Shown here: in pieces, positions 23,501-30,989 of the stretch
How positions within the stretch are numbered: the first letter of the stretch is position 1
How the letters are laid out: the number at the start of each line of letters is the position of its first letter
Origin: CAZHOV01 sp964534315
GTDB taxonomy: Bacteria; Bacteroidota; Bacteroidia; Chitinophagales; Saprospiraceae
Length of the DNA: 35,321 nt
Direction: 5' to 3'
Assembly (NCBI GenBank): GCA_964534315.1
Contig: CAZHOV010000039.1
Span: forward strand, 1-35,321
The notes under the pieces: model-generated
What the model was told of the DNA's origin: nothing
The model's input: the letters and a program-made list of their open reading frames with translations, nothing else
Databases searched by the model: none
Translations under genes and position numbers: made by a program

Positions 23501-26500
23501 CATACCGGTTTGCTGGAACGAAAGAAAAGAGAATCACTTGAAAATGATTTTAAAGAAAGACCGAGATTTAATTCAAAAAATGCCATGGTGGCTACCAGTA
23601 CGCTGGAAATGGGCATTAACATTGGAGACTTGAATACGGCGATTAATAATTCTATTCCTCCCCTCCCTTCAAATTTCTTGCAACGGATTGGACGCGCTGG
23701 CCGAGCTTCAGGGTCCGCCTTGATTATCAACTTTGCCAAAAGCCAGGCGCACGATCTGTTTTATTACAGTGCCCCTTTAGATATGATGGCCGGAGAAGTT
23801 AGTACTCCTGGATGCTATTTAGAAGCAAAGGAAATATTAAAACGAAACTTTTTTGCCTTTTGTATAGATAGCTGGACTACCCAAGATCCAAAATCAAACA
23901 AAATTCCTTTTTCCATTGGATATCTTCGGCTAAAAACGACTGATCTTCAATCGTCTGATTTTTTTGTGAACAAAATTTTAAACTTCATAAAAGCCAATGA
24001 GGATAGTTTATTCTCTCGATTTAAAGAAGGCTATCGAAAAGATGTTGGTGAGACAGTCTTTGAACATCTGAAAAATGATTTATACAGTGATGCTTTTTAC
24101 CTTTTCCACAAAAATATTTTTATCAAACTAAAGGAAGAGATTGCGGCCATAAATCAACTTAAAACCAGTATTGATGACCGGATCAACGAATTGAAACTAG
24201 GCAAAGAGGATCCGGAACGGATAGAATTAGAAAAGGAAAAAAAGAACCTTGGCGGTATTGTGAAGGCCATCAATAAAAGAATCACACTAGAACATCTCAC
24301 CAATGTGGGGGCTTTACCCAATTATGCATTTCCTGAAACTGGTGTGACCTTAGTGGCAAAAGTATTAGGCAATAAAGCTGAGGCCAGCAATAAGGCTCCT
24401 TCGAATAAAGATTTTGAAATCGTAAGACCGGCGAATCAGGCCATTCGTGAATATGCTCCTGATAACTATTTTTATTCTCAGGGATTCAAGTTTTTAATAA
24501 CAGGGATCAACACTTTCGACTGGTCGGACAAAGCTAATTTCCATCGAAAAAGATTTTGCTCCAATTGCGATCATATTGAAATTGCCGATACCGCTGAAAA
24601 AGGAAATTGTCCCAAATGCGGGCATGAATCATGGGGAGCAGCCTCAAATGTTCATACCTATGCTAAACTACTAACAGTAAAATCGTTTAATAACCAATCG
24701 GACGCTACATTGAGTGATGGTGGTGATGAACGTGACAATATTATTTACACTATGCACAGGCATTTCAATTTCAAAAAGTCTGTTTCTTTTGGAGCTTATG
24801 CGATGAAGGAAATACCATTTGGAATTGAGTTTGTCAAGGACGTTTCCATTTTAGAAAGTAATCTGGGAAGAAAGGATGTAGTGGATGCCAGAAAGGTCAA
24901 AATCAATCAAATGGAAATTCCTGCGCATGGTTTCATTACTTGCCGCCATTGTGGAAAAAGCTCCTCTCACATTCAACTACAAAAATACAAGTTTCACTAT
25001 GCTTATTGCAAACATAAAGATCAAACCTATGAAGGTACTGCTGATGAAGTTTTTGAGGAGATCTTTTTCTTTCGCGAAATGCAAACGGAAGCTTTGAAGA
25101 TTCTGCTTCCGGTCCAGGAATTAAACGGGGATGCCGAGATAAAAATGTTTCGGGCAGGTATAGAGCTTGGACTGAAAAATTACTTCAAAGGGAATCCCCA
25201 GCATATCAGAATAGTCGATTACAGTGAATATAACCAAACGACCAATAAGTTTGATAAATATCTGATTTTATTCGATTCCATTCCCGGCGGTACCGGTTAT
25301 CTTGAAAAGCTTTTCGATGCCGGAGAATTCGGTAATTTACTTCTTAATGCATACTATGAAATAAAAAACTGCACCTGCCAGTACAGTGGAAAAGATGGCT
25401 GTTATCGATGTATTTATTCCTATTCTAACCAGTTTTACCAATTCGAATTAAGCAGAGAGCAGGCAGAAAAGCGATTTTTTGAAATCGTAAAGCGGTCAGA
25501 GGATTGGGAGGCACAACCTAGTGGGTTAGGAAATCTAACTAATCTCGGAAAGATTGAAGAATCTGAATTAGAAGAGCGATTTATAAGAAGCTTAAAAAAA
25601 CTGGCTCATATTAATGATGCATGGGAGATGGCAGAAGTAAATGATGACGGTAGCATTTCTTACACCTTATCCTATCACGATAGTAACAAAACTTTCAGTT
25701 ACCACATAAGACCACAAATAAATCTCGGACCTAATGACGGTGTTGCCTTTCATACCCGTGTTGATTTTTTATTTATTTGCACTTCCTTTAGCGTAAAGGG
25801 GCAGGCTATTGAAGACCTGTATGCTATTCCCAGAATAGCAATTTACCTGGACGGGTATCAGTTCCATGCTAGTAAAGCACAAAACAGATTTTTAAATGAT
25901 TTCAAAAAGCGGCAAGCAATAGCTGGTTCGAAGATGTATTTCTCCTGGACGTTAACTTGGGATGATATTGAACTTTTTGATGCTTCCCTAAATCCATCTC
26001 TTGAGATTGAGAAAACCGACTTTCTGGAGGAACAACTAAAGAACGAACACTATGGAAAAACAAGAGCCGCATTACTAAGAGCCGTCCAAAGAGATCCGAG
26101 CTCGGTAAATGCATATATAAATAATTTTTCAAGATTGTTGGAAGGCCTAAAAACTCTTAATGATATCAGTTTACTGAAAAAAGATATTTCTTTATACCTA
26201 TCCTTTTTCCAGGAAAAATTGTTTATGCCTTCTTTTCCTCCAGATAGTATTACTGCTGCTTTGGACCGTTCCAGTCAGGACAACTACTGCATCGTTCACA
26301 AAACCCTGAACGGATTGGTGTCGGTTACTCCTCATGAAGAAAATACATTGTTTGAATTCGATATTGCTGTCAATATTGAGGCTGTGAAGATTTATGCATT
26401 ATATCAATTTAGAAATACCGAAGAGATTGATAAAGATAGCTGGAAAGTATTTTGGATGCTGTATAACCTACTTCAGTTATTTGAATTGAATGAAAAGAGT

Positions 26501-26800
26501 ATTGAAGTAGAAACAGAAGAAACAACTTACCAACTCGCAGATACCTTAGCCCAATTCGATGTTATTTTTCACCCTCATATCCAAAACCTATTCGAAGCGG
26601 GTTATCTAAAAAGTGAAGAAGATGAGATTGAGCTTTATTGTTTAAAAGATGAGAAAGGAGAGACTTTAGCAGAAGCCGATTTTATATTAAAGAAGCAAAA
26701 GGTTGTGGTGAATCCATTTTCATCAGAAGATGAAAAAGCGTTTAAAAAGAGCGGGTTTAAACTAATAAATAAGGAGGGTTTAATAAATATTGAATTATGA
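20513..26800 (+). CDS. Giant DEAD/DUF1998 (MZB) helicase with C-terminal nuclease-like domain, DruE-like
   Basis: A 2095-residue superfamily 2 helicase. Domain 1 has Walker A TGTGSGKTE (K108), DELH (237-240) and SAT (274-276). Domain 2 has the Lhr/YprA-like TSTLEMGINIGDL (near 1030) and QRIGRAGR (1057-1064), separated from domain 1 by a long insert with CxxC pairs at 488/491, 588/591 and 937/940. More zinc-type pairs follow at 1349/1352, 1366/1369 and 1477/1480. The MZB/DUF1998 module shows DSIPGGTGYLE (near 1588) and C1620, C1622, C1630, C1633. Beyond it, VDFLFI (D1754), IYLDGYQFH (D1780, H1785) and a basic FKKRQ segment resemble Vsr/DUF559-type PD-(D/E)XK nucleases. Druantia DruE proteins are similar giants with DUF1998. 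It starts directly after the toxin remnant and overlaps the next helicase by four bases. Confidence 0.87.
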   Translation: MLSLHQAIEIKASILAYLRATFTFQDKEVDKAFYQFINHPEEGLFKGPYLSLKLPFVKANEAEQNSIPLSILPDWLPYDHQVKSWHRLSTVNRKPEPTIITTGTGSGKTESFMFPVLDYCYRNLSRQGIKVIVLYPMNALATDQAKRLAKAIYEDDRIRGKVTAGLFIGEGKDASKYPKSMGKDHIIEHRESILASPPDILLTNFKMLDYGLMKSDYNDLWLGNYKDNTLLQFLVLDELHTYDGAQGTDVANLIRRLKLKLNIPEAHLCPVGTSATIGSGEDAPQLLSDYASKIFGEPINPHCIITENRVSANDFFGADEQLETFTPRRTMLKDVKPLTGEGYEKYIDRQITFWQLDKEFLAEDLLQLRIVKDLVSVLNQGSGIHTITAIQKKLSDVNQNFKDLPQWDNQYAFNPKEALVLSLFALIAEAKVADPQNGRKSPFLYSQTQLWIRELSGILRVIDETPKFTWKESIDQKEEALGLPPWFCRDCGASGWLGVKHDNKERFEQDVLDVYSKFFSNHKHIYFANRTSWFSQHNALSSGYEASDSFHKYLSNQSLELFNKEEKGRTDITAFRRLDKKGYNDHVCPECNTRNTVSIIGTRVATLSSIAVSQTLATDLDAQNEQQRKVLAFTNSVQDAAHQAGFIEARNYRFTFRASLQHVINEFKEAVPLNELAEQFIRYWKQHADETGKKPLDAYFYRFYPTDYMGKSSPWDYYDQGQYQPHFIKEFDERIRWEVFAEFGYNALIGRTLEKTASSSVRFNQDDLKKVWQKIGPWLEVNEPSGTIDESGFLLFLDLLLHRIRTRGAISHDYLNKFRERDFRLWDLNWMRDNRHFLNKKFGPRTRIPKLLTFQKETRGLLDSTFTKASNWFHQYFIKSFPSASNYQDLVNEFYTALLKALLDTGILDVKNKDDQINFALNPARIYVSNQTALYVCNTCGHQLHTANSTHDLSGGKCLTYRCKGEYQFTDPSGQALNYYQLVYNRNRSPRIYAADHTGLLERKKRESLENDFKERPRFNSKNAMVATSTLEMGINIGDLNTAINNSIPPLPSNFLQRIGRAGRASGSALIINFAKSQAHDLFYYSAPLDMMAGEVSTPGCYLEAKEILKRNFFAFCIDSWTTQDPKSNKIPFSIGYLRLKTTDLQSSDFFVNKILNFIKANEDSLFSRFKEGYRKDVGETVFEHLKNDLYSDAFYLFHKNIFIKLKEEIAAINQLKTSIDDRINELKLGKEDPERIELEKEKKNLGGIVKAINKRITLEHLTNVGALPNYAFPETGVTLVAKVLGNKAEASNKAPSNKDFEIVRPANQAIREYAPDNYFYSQGFKFLITGINTFDWSDKANFHRKRFCSNCDHIEIADTAEKGNCPKCGHESWGAASNVHTYAKLLTVKSFNNQSDATLSDGGDERDNIIYTMHRHFNFKKSVSFGAYAMKEIPFGIEFVKDVSILESNLGRKDVVDARKVKINQMEIPAHGFITCRHCGKSSSHIQLQKYKFHYAYCKHKDQTYEGTADEVFEEIFFFREMQTEALKILLPVQELNGDAEIKMFRAGIELGLKNYFKGNPQHIRIVDYSEYNQTTNKFDKYLILFDSIPGGTGYLEKLFDAGEFGNLLLNAYYEIKNCTCQYSGKDGCYRCIYSYSNQFYQFELSREQAEKRFFEIVKRSEDWEAQPSGLGNLTNLGKIEESELEERFIRSLKKLAHINDAWEMAEVNDDGSISYTLSYHDSNKTFSYHIRPQINLGPNDGVAFHTRVDFLFICTSFSVKGQAIEDLYAIPRIAIYLDGYQFHASKAQNRFLNDFKKRQAIAGSKMYFSWTLTWDDIELFDASLNPSLEIEKTDFLEEQLKNEHYGKTRAALLRAVQRDPSSVNAYINNFSRLLEGLKTLNDISLLKKDISLYLSFFQEKLFMPSFPPDSITAALDRSSQDNYCIVHKTLNGLVSVTPHEENTLFEFDIAVNIEAVKIYALYQFRNTEEIDKDSWKVFWMLYNLLQLFELNEKSIEVETEETTYQLADTLAQFDVIFHPHIQNLFEAGYLKSEEDEIELYCLKDEKGETLAEADFILKKQKVVVNPFSSEDEKAFKKSGFKLINKEGLINIEL

Positions 26801-28899
26801 AACTATTATTTTACGATAAATTCTTTGATTCGCTGATTAAGCTACCAAGAGGCGTGCAAAAGAAGGTAGTAGAATTTCAAAAGAAATTCAGAGATAATTC
26901 CAAATCGGCTGGAATACATTTAGAGCCTATTTCTACATTTAAAGATAAATCCTTGAGGTCAGCTAGAGTTGATCAAACTTATCGCGCCATTATTAAAGCT
27001 CCCGATTCGGGAGACATTTATTATCTGCTTTGGGTAGATCATCATGATAAAGCTTATGATTGGGCAATGAATAAAGTTTTTCAATGGAATGACGAGACGC
27101 AGACCATGCAAATGTTTACCGCCCCTGAAATCCTGGCAGAAACAAATAATGAAGCAACTAAAGGCCCGCTTGAATACGAGCCCTTTTTCTCGAAATTAAA
27201 AAAAGATCAATTACTCAAAATAGGTGTTCCAGAAGTATTGTTACCTTCTATTGAAAAAATTGATACGCTCGATGATTTGGAAAAAGTAGAAACCTACATT
27301 CCCGCTGATGTTTTTGAAAACCTATTTTATTTGCTTGACGGGGCAAATATCGAACAATTGATCTTTGAAGTTGAAGAAGGCAAGGTGAAAGAAGAGCATA
27401 TTAATGCTAAGGTTAGTAGTATTAACAATCAAAGGAGCTTTATTGAATTAACCGATGATTCTCTATTCAATGAAATTTTTTCCGGAAGTCTGCAAAAATG
27501 GAAATACTATCTACATCCTTCCCAGAGAAAATTAGTTACAAATAATGCCAAAGGGCCAATAAAAGTAAGTGGGGGAGCAGGAACAGGAAAAACAGTAGCT
27601 GCACTGCACCGGTTAAAGTTTCTAACGGAAAACAAACAAGCTGGTGAAAATTTTTTGTTCACAACCTATACAAAAGCATTGACCGCTAACCTCGGCCAGC
27701 TGATCCACGGCTTGAATATATCGACCGCTAATCTGACGGTTAGTAATATTGATAAATTAGTTAGAGACTTAATTATTAAATATGATCTTTTAGAGGATGA
27801 TTTCAAAGTATTTGAATTGGATTCCGTTAAAGACTCAACAGAAATATGGGAAGAACTCTTAGCAAGTGAACTGACGATTTACTCACCAGAATTTCTTGAA
27901 ACCGAGTATAAAGAGGTTATTCTTTACCACCATGTTCAATCCTTAGAACAATACATTCGAACATCCAGAAAGGGGAGGGGAAAGCCTATTAGCAGAAGGC
28001 AACGAAAAGAAATTTGGCAGTATTTCAATAAGTTTACTATAAACAAAGAAAAAAATCATCTTTATTACAAAGATGAACTATATAATAAGTTGTTTGACTA
28101 TTTGAAAAAAGAAGATAAATACCTCTACGATTATTGTATCGTTGATGAGTTACAAGACTTTTCCAATGTCGAACTTAGAGTAATTAGGAAGCTTGTTCCT
28201 GAAAAAATGAATGACTTATTTATGGTTGGAGATCCGATGCAAAAAATTTATGACAGAAGAATAAATTTTTCTAGTGCCGGGATCAACATCAGAGGCAAAA
28301 GAAGTAAACGTTTAAGAATAAATTATAGAACTACGGAAGAAATTAAGCGGTTAGCCCTTTCTGTTATAAAAGATTGTCATTATGATAACTTCGATGGAGA
28401 AGAAGAGGAAAAAACAGGCTATGTTTCTCTTTTTCACGGAAACATTCCATCGTATAAGGTCTTCAAGACAAAAAGCGATGAGGTCGAGTTTGTGCTAAAT
28501 CAAATAAAAACTCTCTATGAAGGAGGTTATCAATATGAAGATTTTGCAATTTGTGCAAGAACAAAGGACGGCATAAAAGATTTTAGAAAGGCTTTTCATA
28601 AAGAAGGTGTAGCTTACTCTGATAACACAATACGGGTAAAATCAGCCGCTGATTCATTAACTTTATTGACTTTCCACAAAATAAAGGGGCTGGAATTTAA
28701 ACATGTTTTTATGGTAGATGTAAATGAAAGAAATATACCAAAAATTCCATTTGGATTCGAGGCTTTAGAAAAAAGCCAACAAGAAAGTTATCTACAAAAT
28801 GAAAAATCCTTGATTTATGTTGCCTTATCCAGAGCCATTGAAAATGTATTCATATCAGGAGTAGGAAGAAAGTCAGCATTTTTCAAAATGGAAGGTTAG
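26797..28899 (+). CDS. UvrD-type superfamily 1 helicase with N-terminal RelE/ParE-like domain
   Basis: The 700-residue product begins with a RelE-like module (residues 1 to about 100): LFYDKFFDSLIKLPRGVQKKVVEF, then RSARVDQTYRAI and YYLLWVDHHDKAYDWA, the standard order of the toxin fold. After a linker the SF1 core follows: Walker A GGAGTGKT (K265), DELQD (450-454), GDPMQKIYDRR, the RINYRTTEEI motif, LTFHKIKGLEFKHV and YVALSRA close to the C terminus. The start overlaps the stop of the DUF1998 helicase by four bases (ATGA), so the two are made together. The RelE-like part may bind nucleic acid or act as an RNase effector; nothing here proves cleavage. The same frame remains open for 26 sense codons after the TAG stop, probably by chance. 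Confidence 0.87.
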   Translation: MKLLFYDKFFDSLIKLPRGVQKKVVEFQKKFRDNSKSAGIHLEPISTFKDKSLRSARVDQTYRAIIKAPDSGDIYYLLWVDHHDKAYDWAMNKVFQWNDETQTMQMFTAPEILAETNNEATKGPLEYEPFFSKLKKDQLLKIGVPEVLLPSIEKIDTLDDLEKVETYIPADVFENLFYLLDGANIEQLIFEVEEGKVKEEHINAKVSSINNQRSFIELTDDSLFNEIFSGSLQKWKYYLHPSQRKLVTNNAKGPIKVSGGAGTGKTVAALHRLKFLTENKQAGENFLFTTYTKALTANLGQLIHGLNISTANLTVSNIDKLVRDLIIKYDLLEDDFKVFELDSVKDSTEIWEELLASELTIYSPEFLETEYKEVILYHHVQSLEQYIRTSRKGRGKPISRRQRKEIWQYFNKFTINKEKNHLYYKDELYNKLFDYLKKEDKYLYDYCIVDELQDFSNVELRVIRKLVPEKMNDLFMVGDPMQKIYDRRINFSSAGINIRGKRSKRLRINYRTTEEIKRLALSVIKDCHYDNFDGEEEEKTGYVSLFHGNIPSYKVFKTKSDEVEFVLNQIKTLYEGGYQYEDFAICARTKDGIKDFRKAFHKEGVAYSDNTIRVKSAADSLTLLTFHKIKGLEFKHVFMVDVNERNIPKIPFGFEALEKSQQESYLQNEKSLIYVALSRAIENVFISGVGRKSAFFKMEG

Positions 28900-29052
28900 T
28901 TAATAATTCCTCCCGAAGATAAAGCCATAGGGTACATAGAGAACGAACTCAGAGGTATTTGGGTGGTTGAAATGGAATGATTTCTTTGCTGACGGTTTAT
29001 TTTTTTGTATACTCTATTAAATTTGAAATACTAATAATCTATCAATCACCTC
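28900..29052. other. Right boundary of the defence island
   Basis: About 150 bases lie between the RelE-UvrD stop and alanine racemase. No terminator hairpin, tRNA or attachment repeat was recognised. The stretch 28900-28980 is open in the helicase frame, and a weak promoter box lies at 29018-29025. Confidence 0.4.
29018..29025 (+). promoter_or_regulatory. Possible -7 box for alanine racemase (TAAATTTG)
   Basis: TAAATTTG matches TAnnTTTG and lies 28 bases before the alr start, a sensible distance. No -33 TTG is seen at the usual spacing, so the call is tentative. Confidence 0.35.
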
Positions 29053-30225
29053 ATGCTACATACCTCTTACATCGAACTAGACCAGGAAGCCCTCAATTGC
29101 AATATTCAATTTCTCAAAAGTCTCATTCCTTCCACCACTCGTTTTTCTATGGTGGTAAAGGCCAATGCTTACGGACATGGTATTGAAGAGTTATTACCCC
29201 TGATCGAGGACTGTGATGTAGATCATTTTTCCGTATTCAGCGTGGCTGAGGCCATGCGGGTACGCGATGCAATAAAAAACTCCAATGAACTGATGATCAT
29301 GGGGTTTGTTGATGACGATTATCTGAAATGGGTGATCGAGCAGGATATCTCCTTTTTTGTGTTTACCCTGGAGCGCCTGAATGCCGCCATTCAACAAGCC
29401 CAAAAAATGGATAAGCCGGCCCGTATCCATTTGGAATTGGAGACAGGGATGCACCGGACGGGCTTCTGCGAAGATCAATTAAGGGAAGTGGCGGCACTAG
29501 TGCAAGAGAATAGGGAACATCTGCTAATTGAGGGACTTTGCACCCATTACGCGGGGGCAGAAGACTTTTCGGTAGCAGACCGGATTCATAATCAAATTGA
29601 TACATTTAAAAGGCTGTGCAACCAATTAAGCTCTCAGGGACTACAACCCAAATACCGCCACACTGCGTGTTCTTCCGCCTTATTTAATTATCCGGAAACG
29701 GTCATGGATATGGTACGGATCGGCATCTCCACTTATGGGTTTTGGCCCAATAAAGAGACTCGGATGAGTTATTTGCGGGAGCACCAATTGGAAGAAGATC
29801 CCCTAAAGCGTATTTTGAGTTGGAAAAGTAAGATATTAAGCGTTAATAGGGTGCCTGAAGGCAAATATGTAAGTTACGGCAAGAGTTACTTGACAACCCG
29901 GCCCAGTAAAATTGCTACTGTACCGGTTGGTTATGGCTATGGCTTTAGCAGGGATCTGAGTAATAACGGTCATGTGCTGGTGGGCGGGTTACGCGCACCG
30001 GTGGTGGGTTATGTAAATATGAATATGGTGGTTGTGGATGTCACGGAAGTGGAGGGCGTGGCCGTCAATGATGAAGTCGTCCTTATCGGGCAACAGGGCG
30101 ATAAAGTGATGACAGTGAGTTCGTTTAGTGATATGAATAATAGCATGAATTATGAGCTCCTTACGCGTTTACCTGATCATATTCCTAAGTTCCCGGTGCG
30201 GGCAAAGGAAGCCATTACAGCTTAA
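29053..30225 (+). CDS. alr: Alanine racemase
   Basis: The 390-residue PLP enzyme interconverts L- and D-alanine for peptidoglycan synthesis in the cytoplasm. The PLP lysine is K36 in VVKANAYGHG. The barrel contains HLELETGMHRTGF (126-138), and RIGISTYGFWP lies near 222-232. The second catalytic base is the tyrosine of VSYGKSY (Y279). GYGYGFSR (293-300) lies where other racemases have GYADG. The C-terminal segment reads VVGYVNMNMVVVDV, with Asn (N324) where most racemases have Asp in the SMDM/CMDQ motif. This is a conservative but notable change. The length is standard for a stand-alone enzyme. It is the first housekeeping gene after the defence island. Confidence 0.93.
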   Translation: MLHTSYIELDQEALNCNIQFLKSLIPSTTRFSMVVKANAYGHGIEELLPLIEDCDVDHFSVFSVAEAMRVRDAIKNSNELMIMGFVDDDYLKWVIEQDISFFVFTLERLNAAIQQAQKMDKPARIHLELETGMHRTGFCEDQLREVAALVQENREHLLIEGLCTHYAGAEDFSVADRIHNQIDTFKRLCNQLSSQGLQPKYRHTACSSALFNYPETVMDMVRIGISTYGFWPNKETRMSYLREHQLEEDPLKRILSWKSKILSVNRVPEGKYVSYGKSYLTTRPSKIATVPVGYGYGFSRDLSNNGHVLVGGLRAPVVGYVNMNMVVVDVTEVEGVAVNDEVVLIGQQGDKVMTVSSFSDMNNSMNYELLTRLPDHIPKFPVRAKEAITA

Positions 30226-30306
30226 TGAATTAATATAGAGGTATAACACTGCTCCCTTATTTGTTGATCTATTAATAATCACTACAACAGTCAAAAAAAT
30301 CACAAG

Positions 30307-30921
30307 ATGACCGAATTTTGGAATAACCGCTACGGTTTGGAGACCTATGCCTATGGTACGGAGCCCAATGAGTTTTTTAAAGAAAATGTGTTAAACTATA
30401 AACCATCCGGTCGCATCTTGTTGCCTGCTGAAGGTGAAGGTAGGAATGCTGTTTTTGCCGCTCAATATGGGCTCGATGTGACGGCCTTTGACTTGAGTGA
30501 AGAAGGTAAAAAGAAAGCCCTCAAGCTGGCCGGGGAGAAACAGGTGGAAATCATCTACCATATTGGTCCTTTAGAGGATTTGGGGTTTAAGGCAAATAGT
30601 TTTGACCTAACCGGTTTAATTTACGCACATTTTCCTCCAAACATTCGGATGACCTACCATCAGGAGATCGTCAAATTACTCCAACCGGGAGGGTTGATTA
30701 TTTTTGAGGCCTTCAGCAAAAGACAGTTGGAATACAACACTAAAAACCCAGCTGCAGGTGGGCCTAAAAGCCTGGAAATGCTGTTTTCAGTAGAAGAAAT
30801 AAAAGTCGAGTTCCAAAATGTTGACGTTCTTTATTTGTCGGAAGAAGTAGTCTCCTTAAGGGAAGGACAGTTTCATAATGGAGAAAGTGCCGTGATCCGC
30901 TTTATTGGTCGAAAACGATAA
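30307..30921 (+). CDS. Class I SAM-dependent methyltransferase, TehB-like
   Basis: The 204-residue protein has the short TehB/thiopurine-like layout. It opens with FWNNRYGLETYAYGTEPNEFF, and SAM-binding motif I is degenerate (LLPAEGEGRNAVFAA, about residues 37-51). The acidic ribose-binding residue lies in VTAFDLSEEG (about 57-66), and QPGGLIIFEAF is the motif near 136-146. Such proteins methylate small molecules or detoxify metalloids such as tellurite; the real substrate cannot be told. It lies 81 bases after alr and 68 before the DEAD-box helicase on the same strand, with no sign of linkage to the defence genes. Confidence 0.82.
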   Translation: MTEFWNNRYGLETYAYGTEPNEFFKENVLNYKPSGRILLPAEGEGRNAVFAAQYGLDVTAFDLSEEGKKKALKLAGEKQVEIIYHIGPLEDLGFKANSFDLTGLIYAHFPPNIRMTYHQEIVKLLQPGGLIIFEAFSKRQLEYNTKNPAAGGPKSLEMLFSVEEIKVEFQNVDVLYLSEEVVSLREGQFHNGESAVIRFIGRKR

Positions 30922-30958
30922 TTTTTAATTATTATAGGTAATTCACTTTAAAAACCTG

Positions 30959-30966
30959 TACCTTTG
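30959..30966 (+). promoter_or_regulatory. Bacteroidota -7 box for the DEAD-box helicase (TACCTTTG)
   Basis: TACCTTTG is a canonical TAnnTTTG box. It lies 23 bases before the ATG at 30990, so transcription probably starts around 30973. The -33 element is not clear. Confidence 0.5.
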
Positions 30967-30989
30967 CACTTTTTTACCAGATATTAATT

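Noticed and set aside
7377..28899. BREX or complete DISARM system
   Set aside because: No PglZ, BrxC, BrxL, DrmA, DrmB or DrmC gene is present; only individual components resemble these systems.
7377..28899. Prophage or integrative element
   Set aside because: No integrase, phage structural gene, tRNA or attachment repeat was found at either boundary of the island.
19805..28980. UAG readthrough or recoding, suggested by two in-frame TAG codons with open sequence after them
   Set aside because: TAG ends the AbiEi-like gene and the toxin frame normally, and the AbiEii gene also has a large deletion, so simple decay explains it better.
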